DNA of 51,896 nucleotides from Conidiobolus incongruus B7586 (GCA_000697335.1 JNEM01011138.1:1-51896); one strand, 5' to 3'; positions 22,163-35,640 are shown, numbered from the stretch's first letter. Program-made: numbers and translations. The notes: generated by a model not told the origin, from the sequence alone.

Positions 22163-23378
22163 ATGGTATTCAATTCAGATCATAATAAAGACGAATTAGA
22201 TATTGAAGAACAGGAATTACTTGAGAGTGGTGAATATAATACATCAAGCAGAGGCTATTTAGCTGAGCCTGCTAAAAGTAAGACGAATGAAACTATACAG
22301 ATAACTTTGGTTATTTTATTTTATGGAGTGATTTCACTCTCTGTGGTTTACCTTAACAAATTCTTATTGGGCAATGATGGATACCTATTCCCTTATCCTT
22401 TTACTCTCACCCTGTTTCAGCTTATTGTTGCACTGATACTTTGCTTAGTTTTGGGTGCAATGAACAAGAATGTAAAACAGCAATCAACTTGGAATCCTAT
22501 TCCTCCTTATGAATTCGATTCGAAAACTGCTAAAAATGTCGCACCTTTAACCTTGATATATGTTGGTATGCTTGGTTTCGGTAATTTATGTTTAGCTTAT
22601 TCCAAAATTACTTATTACCAAGTAAGTACAATTATATAATACGAGAATTTATATTTATATCTTTTTTAGGTAGCCAAAAGCTTAACTATTATTTTTACTA
22701 TTATATTCACTTTTATAATATTAAAAAAGACGCATTCAAGATTAACTATTTTAACCTGTGTAATTATATTTTTCGGATTCGTGTTGGGCAATTTAGGAGA
22801 AGAAGAATTTAATTGGCCAGCTTTATTGAGTGGCGTTGCTTCTTCTATTTTAATTGCTCTATACGGTATTTACATTAAAAAGACTTTGAAAGTACTTGGG
22901 GACAATGAATGGAAGCTATTAATTTACAATACTACTATTTCTATCTTTATTCTATTTCCGGTATGTTTGCTTATTGGTGAATTCACCCAAATTTGGAGTG
23001 AGTATAAATACTTATCAAATGTTGGATTTTGGATTGTCATGGTTATAACTGGTATTTCTGGATTTTTAATCAATATTGCTACATTTTTGGCTGTTAAATT
23101 CACTTCTCCTTTGACTTTTACTGTAATGGGAACTTCTAAGGTAATTTATTGAATTTGATTTATTTGATTATATTATTCATGATGATTGAAAATTAGGCTG
23201 GTATTCAAACTGTATTGGCTCCATTTATCTTTACTAATCCCGTTTCTTTACTTGTAAGGCATTAATGTATATACAGCTATAATAATTTATTAATTCAATC
23301 TAATAGAACGGAATCGGCATTGCAATTGTTTTAGTTGGAAGTAGTTTTTATTCATATATAAAGTATAAAGGACTCTAA
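22163..23378 (+). CDS. SLC35C1: GDP-fucose transporter-like nucleotide-sugar transporter
   Basis: Four exons (22163-22621, 22670-23140, 23197-23253, 23307-23378) sum to 1059 nt and give 352 residues, close to human SLC35C1 (364). About ten hydrophobic segments follow a polar N-terminus. Family landmarks are SVVYLNKFLL at the first helix, YVGMLGFGNLCLAYSKITYYQVAKSL (seen in two halves across intron 1), FGFVLGNLGEEEFNW, ALYGIYIKKTLKVL, and FTSPLTFTVMGTSKAGIQTV near the C-terminus, which mirrors [20 protein letters not shown]. Known members carry GDP-fucose into the Golgi lumen in exchange for GMP. Substrate assignment rests on similarity, and a related sugar-nucleotide specificity is possible. 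The gene converges on BRCA2 with a 206-bp gap between stops. Confidence 0.88.
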
Positions 23379-23584
23379 TTCAAATTTATTCAATATGAAC
23401 CTGAGTATAATTAATATTTAATAACTAATTTAAATAAACGATTTGGCTAAAGATTCTGTGATCGTTTCAATTGGTGATACAGCTAGTTTTTCAATTCGGT
23501 AATACCTTTCTTGTATGTTAATACTATTTTGATAATTCAAGTGACTGAATGAAACCTAAAGAGTTGATTAGTCACTGAAATTGA

Positions 23585-26500
23585 TTAAAATCTTAAAAAA
23601 TGACTCACCTGAAATATGTCTGTCAGCAATGGATATGAAAGAAATTCGATAAGATTACATCTACTTGACAAGATGTGGTCTTGGCTTGTACTCAGTTCCA
23701 CAGACAGCTGCTCAATCGGATTGATAAATATTCCAATTAAGCAATCTTTAATAGAACTAAATGATTGGATCATATTTGACCATGTAGAAACATTATCCAA
23801 GTTAATAGAACATAAATAATTAATCAAGTAGGATTTGAAATCTGAAAGGGTATACTCAGAATATGCGTATTCAATCACATCAATCCATTTGTTAAGATCC
23901 ATGACAAAGTTGATCAATTCGGCTTCAAGGTCGTAATATTGACCAATAATCTTGCTTTGATCAGATTGGAATTCTAAATTTACAAATTTACCACATTTTT
24001 GAATGACAATTTGAGGAGACCGTTGCTGAATATTTTGAAATATAAATTGCCCTGATTGGATTTTATCATTCAAAGTTTGTAATTGATCGAGTTTCAATTG
24101 AATAGAACCCGCATTTTTATTCATAAAGTCGGTCAATTCAGTCCATATGTCCCTAAAATAAACATTGGGCTTTTTGTAAACTCTAGTTTCTGAATATTGC
24201 TTCACCACATTTAGATCAAATTGTTCATCTCTAGGAGCCCACTTTAGATCAGTTAGTCCAACAATTTGACGAATTTTAAGCTTTGAAAAATAATCCTGTG
24301 ATGCGTAAGGAGAGAGTTGAACCAAATAAACGCAGTTGGTTTGATCAATAAAACAATGACCATTAAGAATATTACCAGCATACCAAACTATTAGATCAAC
24401 ATCCTGTCCTACCTCAATATTATGAATTTCATTTGAAGTAAGAATATGCCTGAAATGATTATCAGATGCTGAATCCAAATTTTGTGTTGGTTCATGTAGC
24501 TTCCATCTAGTAGTATTGGTTGTAGAGAGGCTGATCAATTTATTCTCTTTGCCATTGGGTCGATTATAAGGTCTAAGATTGAAGAAAATGAGTCTGCTAT
24601 ATTCTTTGAGATCGTCATAAGCACTTATAGATGTATTCCAAAATGTAACTGTTGCGTACTGTTCACCATTATTACTATTGGTATCTTTGATAAGAATTTT
24701 GAAAGAGCAACTAACATCTCGACGAGTATTTTCAGGAGGTGAAGATAATTGGCACGCATCAAAATTGTAATACTGCTCTTCAAGCTCATTACAATATTGG
24801 AGCTCTTCACTTTCTGTTCTAACTATCTTTTTGTCGGAATTTAGAGTTTCGATATATTTCAGGGGATATTTTCGAAGTACGATCACATCTATCGCAGCTA
24901 CTGTACCTCCAAAAGGATCAATATTAGATAAATGAACAACATAATATAAGGAGTCTTGAAATCCCAATTGAGCATCCCACCTAGCTCTACGAACTCCATT
25001 ACCATTTATCTTCAGCTCAACTTCATTGTAAGATTCTAAAACTGGCATATAACCTGGAGATTCCAGCGCTGCTCCACAAATGGCTAATTTCATTCCAACG
25101 GTAATGGACTCAGAAAGAACTGCTTTAGTTAAAACGCCGTCCAAACGACATTTGATAGTATACCAACCATCACAAATTTCTATTTCAGCTGAGTTATTTT
25201 CCTCAATGGTAATTTTAGATACAATCGCAATAAAATATCTTAAAGCGGGAGACATGTATTCAATAATCATTTTAAGGCATGAAGACTTGTGCTCTAAAAT
25301 CTCTTGTCGAAATCTAACTTTGACTTGTTCAAAAATAAATGACCAATCCCAATTTGAAGAAAAGATAACCGGATATGATCTTACGTAAGAAGCAGTTTTC
25401 CATACTATCATAGCATAATGATGTTTGATCCATTGATCAAGTTGCGGTTTGGTTAATGAAGATAATTTGTCTAATATGTCGCTAATATGGGTCCAATCCA
25501 ATGCCGTTCCAAAGTGTGCAGTTGACATGCTTGAAGTTGCCGGTTTTGAGGTAAATTTGTAATTCGCGGCTTTGTCCAAATCCATATTCATAATGTCAGG
25601 ATCCCTAGAAAATGTAAGTAAATTTGGATTACTCTTGAAATCTTATAAACTCACAGTTGGCTACGTTGCCATTGAGTAAAATCATTATCATACAGTGAGC
25701 CTATAATGAATGTGTTAAAATTAAAAAAAAATAAAAGTCAATGAAAATTACTAATTGAATCGCTAGCGAATATTGAATCAGGTATTATTGAAGAATTTGG
25801 TGTTTGGTAAGGTGCAATAAAACTTGTGTTATTATTTCTATTTGGATCTGTGAATGAAGTAGAAATAGAAGGGCGTTCGTTCGATATACATTCATCTTTT
25901 TTCCTAGGAATTTTTTGGGCGGGGTCGTATATTTTATTATTAGAATATCCATTATGAATATCTAAATTTCCATGTTAAACCAAAATAAAAATATATAGAT
26001 TAAATAGCTCACTTGATATATTAACAGAACTTATAGGACGTTTGGTTGGTGTTATTGATGTACTTGCAGCAGGAGATTTATATGGAGGTACAAAAGGTTT
26101 AGGGCCATTTGAAGGTTTTTTGATAGAATTACTATTAACGGGTGTCTTCATTGGAGATACAAACTTTTTAGGCTGAACTGAAAAATTTTGATTGTACGGC
26201 TTCAATATTCTATTTGATGAATTAAATTGCATACTATTTGAAAAAGTACCAGTGTCGATAGGAGTACCAACTTTGTTTACTAATGAAGAAATTTGAAGCT
26301 TTGGAGGATGGAATCCAGAATTATTAGGTTTTGATGTCTAAATTAAAAAAAATGAATATAAAACAAATAAATAGCTTAAAATATATAATTACTGAGTTAG
26401 CATTTATGAGTTTAGTATTTAATATGTTAGGCAAATTTTTGGATTTGGTGATATTTGCAGTAGTTGGATTTTTTGGTATTTGTATATTTTCATTATTTAT

Positions 26501-26857
26501 AGTATTTGCTGAAGTGAAGGATATCGGTTGAGGAGTACTAGGAAGGTTTGAGCTAGATGACGATACATACTCTTCTTTGACATTGTTTTCTTTATCAATA
26601 AGACCATTAGGTTTAGTTACTTTAGATCCAGGTTTAAATCCGTCAAACTGCATAATAGAACTTAAATCAATAGGTGGAAGAGGTTCAATGTGGTTTTCAG
26701 TGAGTTCATTTTCTGCATTTATATTTTCGATTTCATTATTATTTAAATTAGAATTATAGTTTAAAGCAGAACCAAATCCAAGACCCTGCTCCAAGTTAAA
26801 TTCTAAACCAATTTCTCTCAACTCTTGACTAAGACTTATATCTTTATTACGTGTCAT
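23585..26857 (-). CDS. BRCA2: BRCA2 homologue (RAD51 mediator)
   Basis: Five exons on the minus strand (26857-26393, 26337-26013, 25961-25752, 25700-25655, 25604-23585) sum to 3066 nt and give 1021 residues, near Ustilago Brh2. The N-terminal third is disordered. It holds BRC-like FxxA elements (FGSA at 28-31, FTSA at 114-117, and GFKPGSKV at 73-80), then a set of FxPP-like motifs: FHPP (164), FVSP (214), FVPP (237) and FIAP (311). The C-terminal two thirds are the BRCA2 DNA-binding region. The helical domain carries WIKHHYAMIVWKTASY at ~405-420. OB1 follows with ICDGWYTIKCRLD, VGMKLAICGAALE, RRARWDAQLGFQ and FGGTVAAIDVIVLRKYP, and then OB2/OB3-like sequence. It loads RAD51 (and meiotic DMC1) onto single-stranded DNA in homologous recombination. 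A perfect GTGAGT donor just before the stop is noted separately. Confidence 0.94.
26083..26094 (-). other. PhePP-type motif (FVPP) in BRCA2
   Basis: These bases encode FVPP within KPFVPPYKSP. Human BRCA2 has KVFVPPFKT, the PhePP motif reported to bind DMC1. The resemblance is seen by eye and the function is inferred. Confidence 0.5.
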
Positions 26858-27846
26858 GATAAATTTAATGATTATGAATACTGAATTAAAAAAAATGATA
26901 CGAACTGAGATTTAATTTATATACACTTTCTTCTATTTTAATATATGGGATTTGTTTTAATCCAAAAAAGGAAATCTATGTCATGAAAATTTAAATTTCA
27001 ATTTTTGATTTGTAATTGATAATTATCAGGTTTGAAAAAGATAAATATTTTAAAAACAAAGAAAATATTCAATTATTATTCTTCAATTATAATCAATCAA
27101 ATTATATGAATTAAATTATTAAACATAATTTAAAATTTGTAATAAAGCCTTTTAATATTTATATTCAATGGATGTATATTTTAGTTTATTTAATATAATG
27201 AAATTAAAGAAGCAGATTTTATTATTTTAGAGTTTTAAATTCATAAATAATGATATTTGTTATTAAGCTAAATTATTTATTAATATATTTATGATGTTGG
27301 TATTAAATCAATTAATGATCTTTTTTTTCCATAAATCTATTTTTATTGGAGTCAATTTGAAAAATTAATTTTTGTTCATAAAAATTTTAATACCTTTATT
27401 AAAATATAAAATACGGAAAAAATATTATAATTTTAAAATCAAAATTTTATTATGTTAAAAACAATTAGCTTAATACCTATATTATTGTTTAATAATTGAT
27501 AATTGAGTATTTAAAAAAGATGTACTAATTTATTAATTATCTAAGACACATTAATGAATTAATTAAATATATATTGACTATCATGTACATCATAAATAGA
27601 ATTTTGATAACTATCAAAATGCTGAGATTTTTTTTTCAAATTAGGAATACTAAATTCAAGATAATTCTTTATTATTTAATAGTAAAACTGAAATTTTTAA
27701 AATCAATTTTTCAGAAATACATTATTGATATTTAAATCAGTCTTAAAATTTAACCAAATAAAATATGATAATTAATGCAGATAAAAAAGTATTATACCAA
27801 ACAATTTATAATATTTAATATGGTTTTAATGAGTGTAATATAGAAA
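26858..27846. other. Spacer between BRCA2 and coatomer beta
   Basis: About 1 kb of AT-rich DNA between tandem minus-strand genes. It should contain the BRCA2 promoter and the coatomer 3' end. No exon is seen. Confidence 0.6.
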
Positions 27847-30800
27847 TTAAGCAACAGTGATTAGTGGAGTTTCAGGATTCTGAGCTGCGTTGGAAGCCAT
27901 CTCCTTTTGAGCTAAAGTAATTCTGTCTCCTAAGCTCAAAGCTAAGCCTTGGGCCTTGGAGCGAATGCGGACATGGCCAGTGATGGGACCGTCATCCTGC
28001 TTTTCAATACTCAAGTTGGCAAGGGCATCTTCACCAAATATGGTTCTGGCGTAAAGGTTAGCACTCAAGAAGCCACAGTCACCACTAAGAGCTTTTTGAG
28101 GAGTGAGAGTAGCCATATTGGTGGCCTTGAGGATTTGTTCCAAGAATTCGTTAAGAGAGCCAACAGGTGCTGTAACACTGACTTTGTTTTCCCATTCAAA
28201 CTCGGTCCACATGGAGCGGAATTGATTCTCAGAGCAGTGAGCAGGGTGGATGTAATCCATAATATCAGCATGAATATCATTAAGAACGACACAACCTGAA
28301 TTGCCAGATCCGAGATCATATACAATATTACCAAAGATAACACCAGTTTCAGTGGAAGATACCTTGATACTTGATTTGAGGGAGTGGAAGGCCAAAGGAC
28401 CAAGATTGAAGGGAGTGGGCTTTTCAACTACTCTCAAATTACCCAAAGTGGCAAACTCGACGGTAAGATTTTGTAAAGTTTCAGAGGTTTGATTAACCAA
28501 CAAAATATCCAATAAGATATCATATTGATGAACTTCGACAATGGCTTCACAGTAAACAGTGTCTGAAAATCCAGATAATTGAACAATTCTATCCAATTTG
28601 GTTGCGAAATTTTCTTTAGCAGACATCTCGCCTGTGGCCTTGGTTAAGTCTTGTTCATATTCATCTTCTAATCCTTGTGATGAAGGGGGAGCTAATTGAC
28701 GGAAAACGATCTTGTCATCAACAGCAACCTGTCTTGAAGTAGAATCATCACCATCTTTTCCTAATTCAATATCGTGAGCATCATGATATTTAGCAGTTCC
28801 AGCATTTGATAAGATGGTCTGAGTAAAAGCTTGACGAGTTTCAGACTTCAAAACGTTCTCTAACTCGGAATTACGGGTAGAAGAAGTTAAAAGCTTAATG
28901 TGATCCATGATACGATCGTAAGAATCTTCTTCAATAGGAATATGTGTGAATTGGGATTGGCCAACGCGGATAATGCTAGTCATAATAAGCAACCCTTCAG
29001 CTTTTAAAGAGTTGACTTTAGAGACGTCAGTTTCTAAAGTTTCATAGCGTAACACAAGTTTAGTAATAGTGGCTGCAACAACAGTTCCAACGAAATAGTC
29101 ACCCTTGAGCAAAAGAGATCTAATAGGGGGACGAGTGGTTGAAGAGGAATTAGATTGTGGATTGTATGAGACAGAAACAGAGGTCTCAGTGGCATAGGTA
29201 CCATCTTGTAAAATTCTACGAGATGAAGAAGCAGATGGACGGGCTGCACCAATGGACTCAGTTTCTTGTTGTTCTTCTTGTTGAGCACGCTCTAAATTTC
29301 TTTGTTCAGAAGCAACAATGGGGATTTCACCCAAGCTATCTCTGATCTTTTGCCAAGCTTCTTCAATGGTTTCAACATCCTGACAGTATTCACCAATAAT
29401 CCAGAGAGCACCACGAAGAGCTTTAGATGATCTGATTTCGTTGAATGAGGTTAAAAGATCTCTCATAATGACAGAACGTAAATCTTCAAACTTTTCAGCG
29501 ACTTCCTTAATAAAAGCAACAACATCGACAGCAGCGCTAGAAACGCCTTCAGCCAAGAATTCCATCAAAACAGTAATAACGTTGGAAGCGATATCAGGGA
29601 AACGAATAGCACATTGATGAATAGATTGAATTAGTACTTCGCGGTATTCGATATTCTTTTCAAAATCTTGATCGTGAGTTTTGTTGAGTTCTTTTTGAAG
29701 GAACGAGATCATATCCTTAACGGTTGAATTGTTGACTAATTTTAATGCAATCTTCAGGGCTTTGCGTCTTACATCGATATCAGTACTAAAAATTGAACAT
29801 CAGATAAATTGAAAGGATCGTTACATTATGTAATAAAAACCTTGATAAAACACGTAGAAGGTCCATCACCATTTCATTAAGATATCCAGGGAATCTGGTA
29901 CGAAGATCATTGAACCTATCCAATACAATACTCTTGATATTATTATCCGATTCCTTGATCACAAGTTCCAAGTAACAATTAGCAGCAGCTGAAAAGGTAT
30001 TCAATAAAGCAGTGTAATTTAAAAATATTGGTATATTTACCTTTGATAGCGGTAGCATTACTGGTGAGAGTAATTAAAGAGTTAGCTGCTTCGTATTTGA
30101 CAGATTGAGAGGGAGCATTGAGTAAATCAAAGATGATACGAATATATCTGGCACGATCGGTTGTATTAGTCTTGGAATCCTTGCGAATAAGGTCAATGAT
30201 AGCTAATTGTAATAATTCATCAAAGTTGGGAATTTGATCATAGACAGATTTCAAATATTCAACTGCCTTGTCAGGACTAGTGTTACAAAGCATAATAAAA
30301 GCGTTGCGTTTACAAGTGAAGTCTGTTTCCTAAATATGAAGCAATAAATATTAAATTTTATATTCAAGTAGAATATTGTAATTAACTTACAGCAACTAAG
30401 AAAGCTTGAATCAAATCTGGAGCATCTGGGATAAGGTGAGGTTGATGCTTATAAATTGAGCTGACTGCTAAGACTGCATTTTTTCTGACGTAAGAAAGAC
30501 GATGGTCCTTTACAAAATATTATTAGTAGATAGTATATATGAAGATAGATGAGAATTTACTAAGCATGAGCGACAAGAAGGAACTAAAGGTTCAAGTAAT
30601 TCAGCATCTCTTAATTTACAAAGGAACCTCAAAGTAGCACCACGGATAAACTCGTTGGGATGTTGAAGATCGTTTCTAATGGCATTACTAAAATATGAAT
30701 TAATTTAAAAGATGAAGCACAAAAAATAATCTTGAATAAAATACCAAACTAAAATCATTTCTTGTTTCAATTTTCCATCTGTATTATATTTGGGGCAAAC

Positions 30801-31040
30801 TTCCCAATAAAAGTGTAAAAGTTTTTTCAAAGTCTTATTCTTTGAAGGCATAACAAAACGAATGACGTGCATTAATAAACTTTCCATATTGTCACCATTC
30901 AAAATGGAAGTAATAATTTGACGCATAGCATCAACTTTTGTGGCGTCACTCCCCTTTTCAAGACGATTTTTTAATTCATTTACAGTGCTTGTTTCCAAGT
31001 CGTTGGAGGACAATATAGTGTAACAAGGATCGGAACTCAT
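27847..31040 (-). CDS. SEC26: Coatomer subunit beta (beta-COP)
   Basis: Six exons on the minus strand (31040-30745, 30687-30561, 30507-30391, 30329-30041, 29988-29841, 29785-27847) sum to 2916 nt and give 971 residues, matching beta-COP (about 950-975). The N-terminal adaptin-like HEAT solenoid opens [25 protein letters not shown]. It continues through [40 protein letters not shown] and [14 protein letters not shown] Ser/Gln-rich linker follows. The C-terminal appendage has [32 protein letters not shown] and [16 protein letters not shown]. The protein is part of the COPI coat on Golgi-to-ER vesicles. All intron phases agree. The fifth intron uses a weak donor, GTTTTT. Confidence 0.97.
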
Positions 31041-31630
31041 ATTAGTTAAAATTTATATTTTTATTATTGAACCTGGATCAAAGTTAAAATTCAATTAGGT
31101 TGAATTGATGAGTCACTGACTTTGAATGAACTTTTGTGGGATTTGAATTGGATTTATTGATGATGTGTAATTTTTCTATTAATTGATTTGATTTTGAATT
31201 TAAGACTTTGTCAATTTACAAATCTTTGGTCACAAAATGTAATATAAAACTATGCTTTGAAGGTAATCCTGATTCCATAATATCAAAATCATATATTAGT
31301 AAAATTAATGAAAATTAACAAAATTTCAAACAATAAAATAGTTTCATAATGCTATTGATTGGATACCTTGCTAATATAATTGAAATAGTAGAAAAATATT
31401 ATCTTAAAAAATAAACAAAACTGATTTTAAAATTTTAATGATATAATTTCAATAATTTAAGCTTAATTGTTTTACTATATTATATTGTATATTATATATC
31501 TAAGAGTAAAATTTGATCTTTATAATTTATAAACTGATTCGAAATAATTTTTCTATATTATTGACTTTAAAATAGAGTCCGTTGTTAATTTCATAACAAA
31601 AAAAATATTATATATTTAGTTATAAATTAT
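31041..31630. other. Promoter-side spacer of coatomer beta
   Basis: AT-rich DNA upstream of the SEC26 start and downstream of the decayed TPR gene. No gene seen. Confidence 0.55.
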
Positions 31631-34032
31631 TTATATATTGAATGTGATATATTGAAATAGAAAATCGATTATCATGTGTAAGCTCTGTGATAGCTTAATT
31701 TCAATATAATATTCATAATACATAAGCGAGTAACTTGATTTCTCATCTAATTCTTTCAAAAGTTGTGACAATTTCGTATTTAAAAAATTATCCTCATAAA
31801 CTTATATTAATAGAAAATAGCTTAAATTTTAAATCAGATTGAGAATTTGCTGATATTTCAATAGCTTTTTGGTATAATTCTTTTCCGAATATTGTATTTT
31901 TGATTCTAAAATTTACAGATTCAGCAAATCAAAACAGAGAAACAACAAATCAATACAATGTATAAAAAGCTCCAAAATTTCGAGACTCAGCAGCTAAGCA
32001 TTCTGAAAATGTTAGCTTATATATAAGAAATTAGAAAATGATGTCATTATTGGTATTTAATATTACTGTATTAGAGTCTAAGTCTGATTGATAGACTTTG
32101 TTTATGAATGGAATTAATTGATTCATATTATTGAATTTCATCAAGTTGATCAACAGTTGAAATAATTGCAAAAGATTTTGAATCAATTTTTTTAAATAAT
32201 TCGATTTTGGACTTGATAATAAATCAGTGGATGAAGGCAGTTATTATATATATATTACTATAATAATATCGGTTATTTTTTTAAAAAATAATGAAAACAT
32301 ACTTTTACATATTTTTCTCGAATTACCTTTGTTAAAGTTGTGAAGTTTATCATTAATTTTTTCTAACAAAATGTTTACAAATTTCAAAATATATAACTAA
32401 TCTTACCAAGAATATAAAATATAAAATGTAAAATCCAAACTAAACATCTTTCCTTTCTAAGCCTATTCATGATATGAATATAAGCTGTATTAGTTTTGTA
32501 TTTTTACTAAATATCCATTTAAGCGCCTGACCATGATTTTGATCTGATATATACACTTCTAATTTGATCAGATTAACATTTATCATTATGCCTTGATTAT
32601 TCTCTATTGATAATATATTGATATTTTCAGTCGTTTAGTAACTTGGATAGTTCTTTTAGTCTTATTTTTATTTAGTTTGGTTTATTAATAACTGAATTAT
32701 ATTATCATAACTTACTCTCCTTTGAACATTCTAAACAGAATATTTATTTCAATTGTTTGCAGTAGAACTCTTCAAACCTGATTTATTATTTCGAATAAAC
32801 TTAATAACCATTAGAATGATAATATATCCAATAATTTTTATACATTGACCTATCTCATCATTTTAATCAAGTCTACAATATTGTTATATTCTTTGTGCAA
32901 ACACACAGTTTTAAATCTTACACAAAAAATAAGTCGAATAAAAATGTGAAAATATTGTTATATGTGATTTTTACCTTGAACATAAAGCTAGTTGATTCAT
33001 AATATTCAAACACATCTCCCACTAAAATATAATTAAATAAAATATTATTCAGCAGTTATTATAAATATACCTATGGAGAGATATGAGATCAGCTTTTGTC
33101 TACTATAATCACCAGCAATATATTAATTAATTAAAAAGAAGATTAAGAATATTTACCTTGATTTATAGTCTGGGGTTAATTCAATGTAGCTTCTAAAATT
33201 TTTAATGAGATTGATAACTTAATTTTAAGGATTACTTAGATAAATATATATAATTTTTCAATAATATAATATCAACTGGTTTGTTATTCACTATTCTTTT
33301 TTGAAATAGGTCTAAAATTTTGTGTATTTTATATTCTTGTTTAATTTTAATAGCATCTTGAACTAGAGACAGATATATTTCAGAATCATCTAAGGTTTGT
33401 TCAAGTGGTTTTTGTAGTAAAATTTGACCTATTTTTAATTTTTTTAACAAAAAATACTCTTTATTATTCTTATATCGTATAATACAATTAAAATATATTA
33501 GTGTTTTGATTTTTAAAATACATCTAAAAAATACGTTGAATTGATTTGATACACTAGAGGTGATGTAAAGAATCGTCCATTTTTCAACTGAAAAATAAAA
33601 ATAGGCCAATTTATTTACATATATTGCAGAATTTTAAAATCTAAATTTTTATATTAACGTTAAAGTCCTTTTTTGTTTTTTTTTCAAACAGAATATTAAA
33701 TTAAAGTATTTCCGAGTTTTGTTTAAAGTATTCAATACATATTGTATAATTATTCATCTCTAAAGAAATTAGTTAAAAACCAGCCAAGTAATAATTAAAT
33801 TGTTATTTCATATGGTTAATCAGTGATAGATAAACATATCAGGTTTAAATAAATAGATTTGTTCACTATTTTAACATTAAATTACCATAAATTATTGATT
33901 GTTTTCCTAATTACATTTTCAATTCAGTGGAATTAATGTAAAACCAACTTTAAAAGATAGTTAAAATTTTTAAAATTAATATAAATTAAGTGTGGAATCT
34001 AATTTTACTTTTTAAATATATAATTTTTTACA

Positions 34033-35050
34033 ATGGTACCACCAAAGCCTAATAATAATCTTTTAAGAAATATTATGTTATTTCATTTTAATTCAGTATA
34101 TAAACTATCTGAGTAATGTAAAATTATTAACCAAGTATATAATAAAGGTACTATTACTCTTAGATATTGTTAAAAATAATTTGTGCATTTTTAAAATAGT
34201 GATTATTTTACTAAAGATAAACCACACATAAGTAGAAAAATAAAAGTATCTAATAAAAAAATATTAAATATTATAGAAACTCATATTAATTATAGTTTAA
34301 AGGAATTTTCAAAGATATTAAATATAAGTTTTAATTAATTATTAAAATAATTAAAAAAATTAATTAAGTTTAAAAGATATTAAGTACTATATAAATAATA
34401 ATATTTGACAAGTTAGATAAATTAATATATATTTCTTATTTACAAAATTTATAAAAAAATTTAAATTTCTTAAAAAACTTTATTATTATTAATAAAGCAT
34501 AGATAATGTTTGATAATATAATATATAAATATTATTAAATAACAAAAAAATAAAAGCTAAAAATTAAATAAAAATAAATATACATAGAAAAAAAATAATA
34601 TTAACTATATTATAAAATTAGAAAAATATAATATATTATAAACTTAGAGAAGAAAAACAAAAGATAAATAAATTATTATTCTAAAAAAATCTAAAAATTA
34701 TATAAAATATTAAGAAAATAAAGATTAAAATATTTAAATAAAGACTTAAATAATATATAAACTTTTATATTAGTAATTACTATCATAATAATATAAAACC
34801 ATATACAATAGTTGAAACCTTATATATTTTAGATTATAATCAATTTAGAATATTATTATATTTAATATATTCTTTTAATTTTATATCTAGTGATTTTTTT
34901 AAACTTTTTAAAATGTTTTACAAAAACTTAAATAAAAGTTGAATTTTTAAAATTTATTAAAACAATAGAAAAAGATTTTTATGAAAAAAGGATATATAAC
35001 CAAATTAAAAAATAAGATTTTGTTTAAAAATATAAAGGTTATTATATATC
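34033..35050 (+). mobile_element. Mariner-type DNA transposon relic, heavily AT-mutated
   Basis: Translation from the ATG at 34033 gives a mariner transposase N-terminus broken by stops: LLRNIMLFHFN, then KIINQVYNKGTITLR, then SDYFTKDKPHISRK and KILNIIETHINYSLKEFSKIL. This is the HTH_48 plus second helix-turn-helix plan of mariner (Mos1-like) transposases. About 1 kb downstream, FIKTIEKDFYEKRIYNQIKK and KYKGYYI match the family end FYERGIxxLPERWQKVIxxNGxYI. Total span is 1.02 kb, as expected for ~345 codons, so little is deleted. In the first 103 codons at least six stops stand where the family has Gln, Trp or Arg. All are explained by C-to-T or G-to-A change. The catalytic core is barely readable. 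Terminal inverted repeats could not be found. Confidence 0.8.
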
Positions 35051-35640
35051 TAAAGATTAAAATATTAATATATATTAAAAAATAAAAATAAAAACTTAAG
35101 TTAATAATATTATTTTTTTAATTAAATTCTATAAATATAAAATAAAAATTACCTTAATAATTATAAATAACAATATATTATTATGGTTATTAAAGTTATA
35201 TTATTATTTATCTTATATTTATATTATTAATTTATAAATGGTTTACTTAGTTAAATAAGGTTTAAACTATAAATTTGCTATAAAAGTTTAGTTAGATATA
35301 ATATCAACTAATCTTTTCTTAGATATTTTTGCTAAAATATATTAGTAAATATTAACAACTTATCAATAATCTCACCATTTAATTATTTAACTACCTTAAA
35401 TTATTAAAATAGTTAAGTTAAAAAAACAATTCTTAAAAAATTTTAAACTACTTATACAATATAAAAAAAAATAATATTTATTAACCTTTAATAACTTTAA
35501 TTATATTTTAGAAGTTAAAGTATAATTTAATAAACCTTTTAAATTAAAAAATCTTACATCGTGATACTATATATAATTAGTTAACATAGTATTATGATAT
35601 TTATGAAAAGTAATCATGTTAACTTACTATAATTAGCTAT
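35051..35640. repeat. AT-rich DNA flanking mariner relic, with decayed palindrome
   Basis: Composition is as extreme as the transposase relic, and the next gene piece only resumes near 35650, so this is probably also inserted DNA. At 35558-35598, ATCGTGATACTA and TAGTATTATGAT form an inverted repeat, with 17 bases between, whose two mismatches are both C/T. No element family can be named. Confidence 0.35.

Noticed and set aside
26331-26759. Plus-strand frames of 60-66 codons
   Set aside because: They are antisense shadows of BRCA2 exon 1 and its intron.
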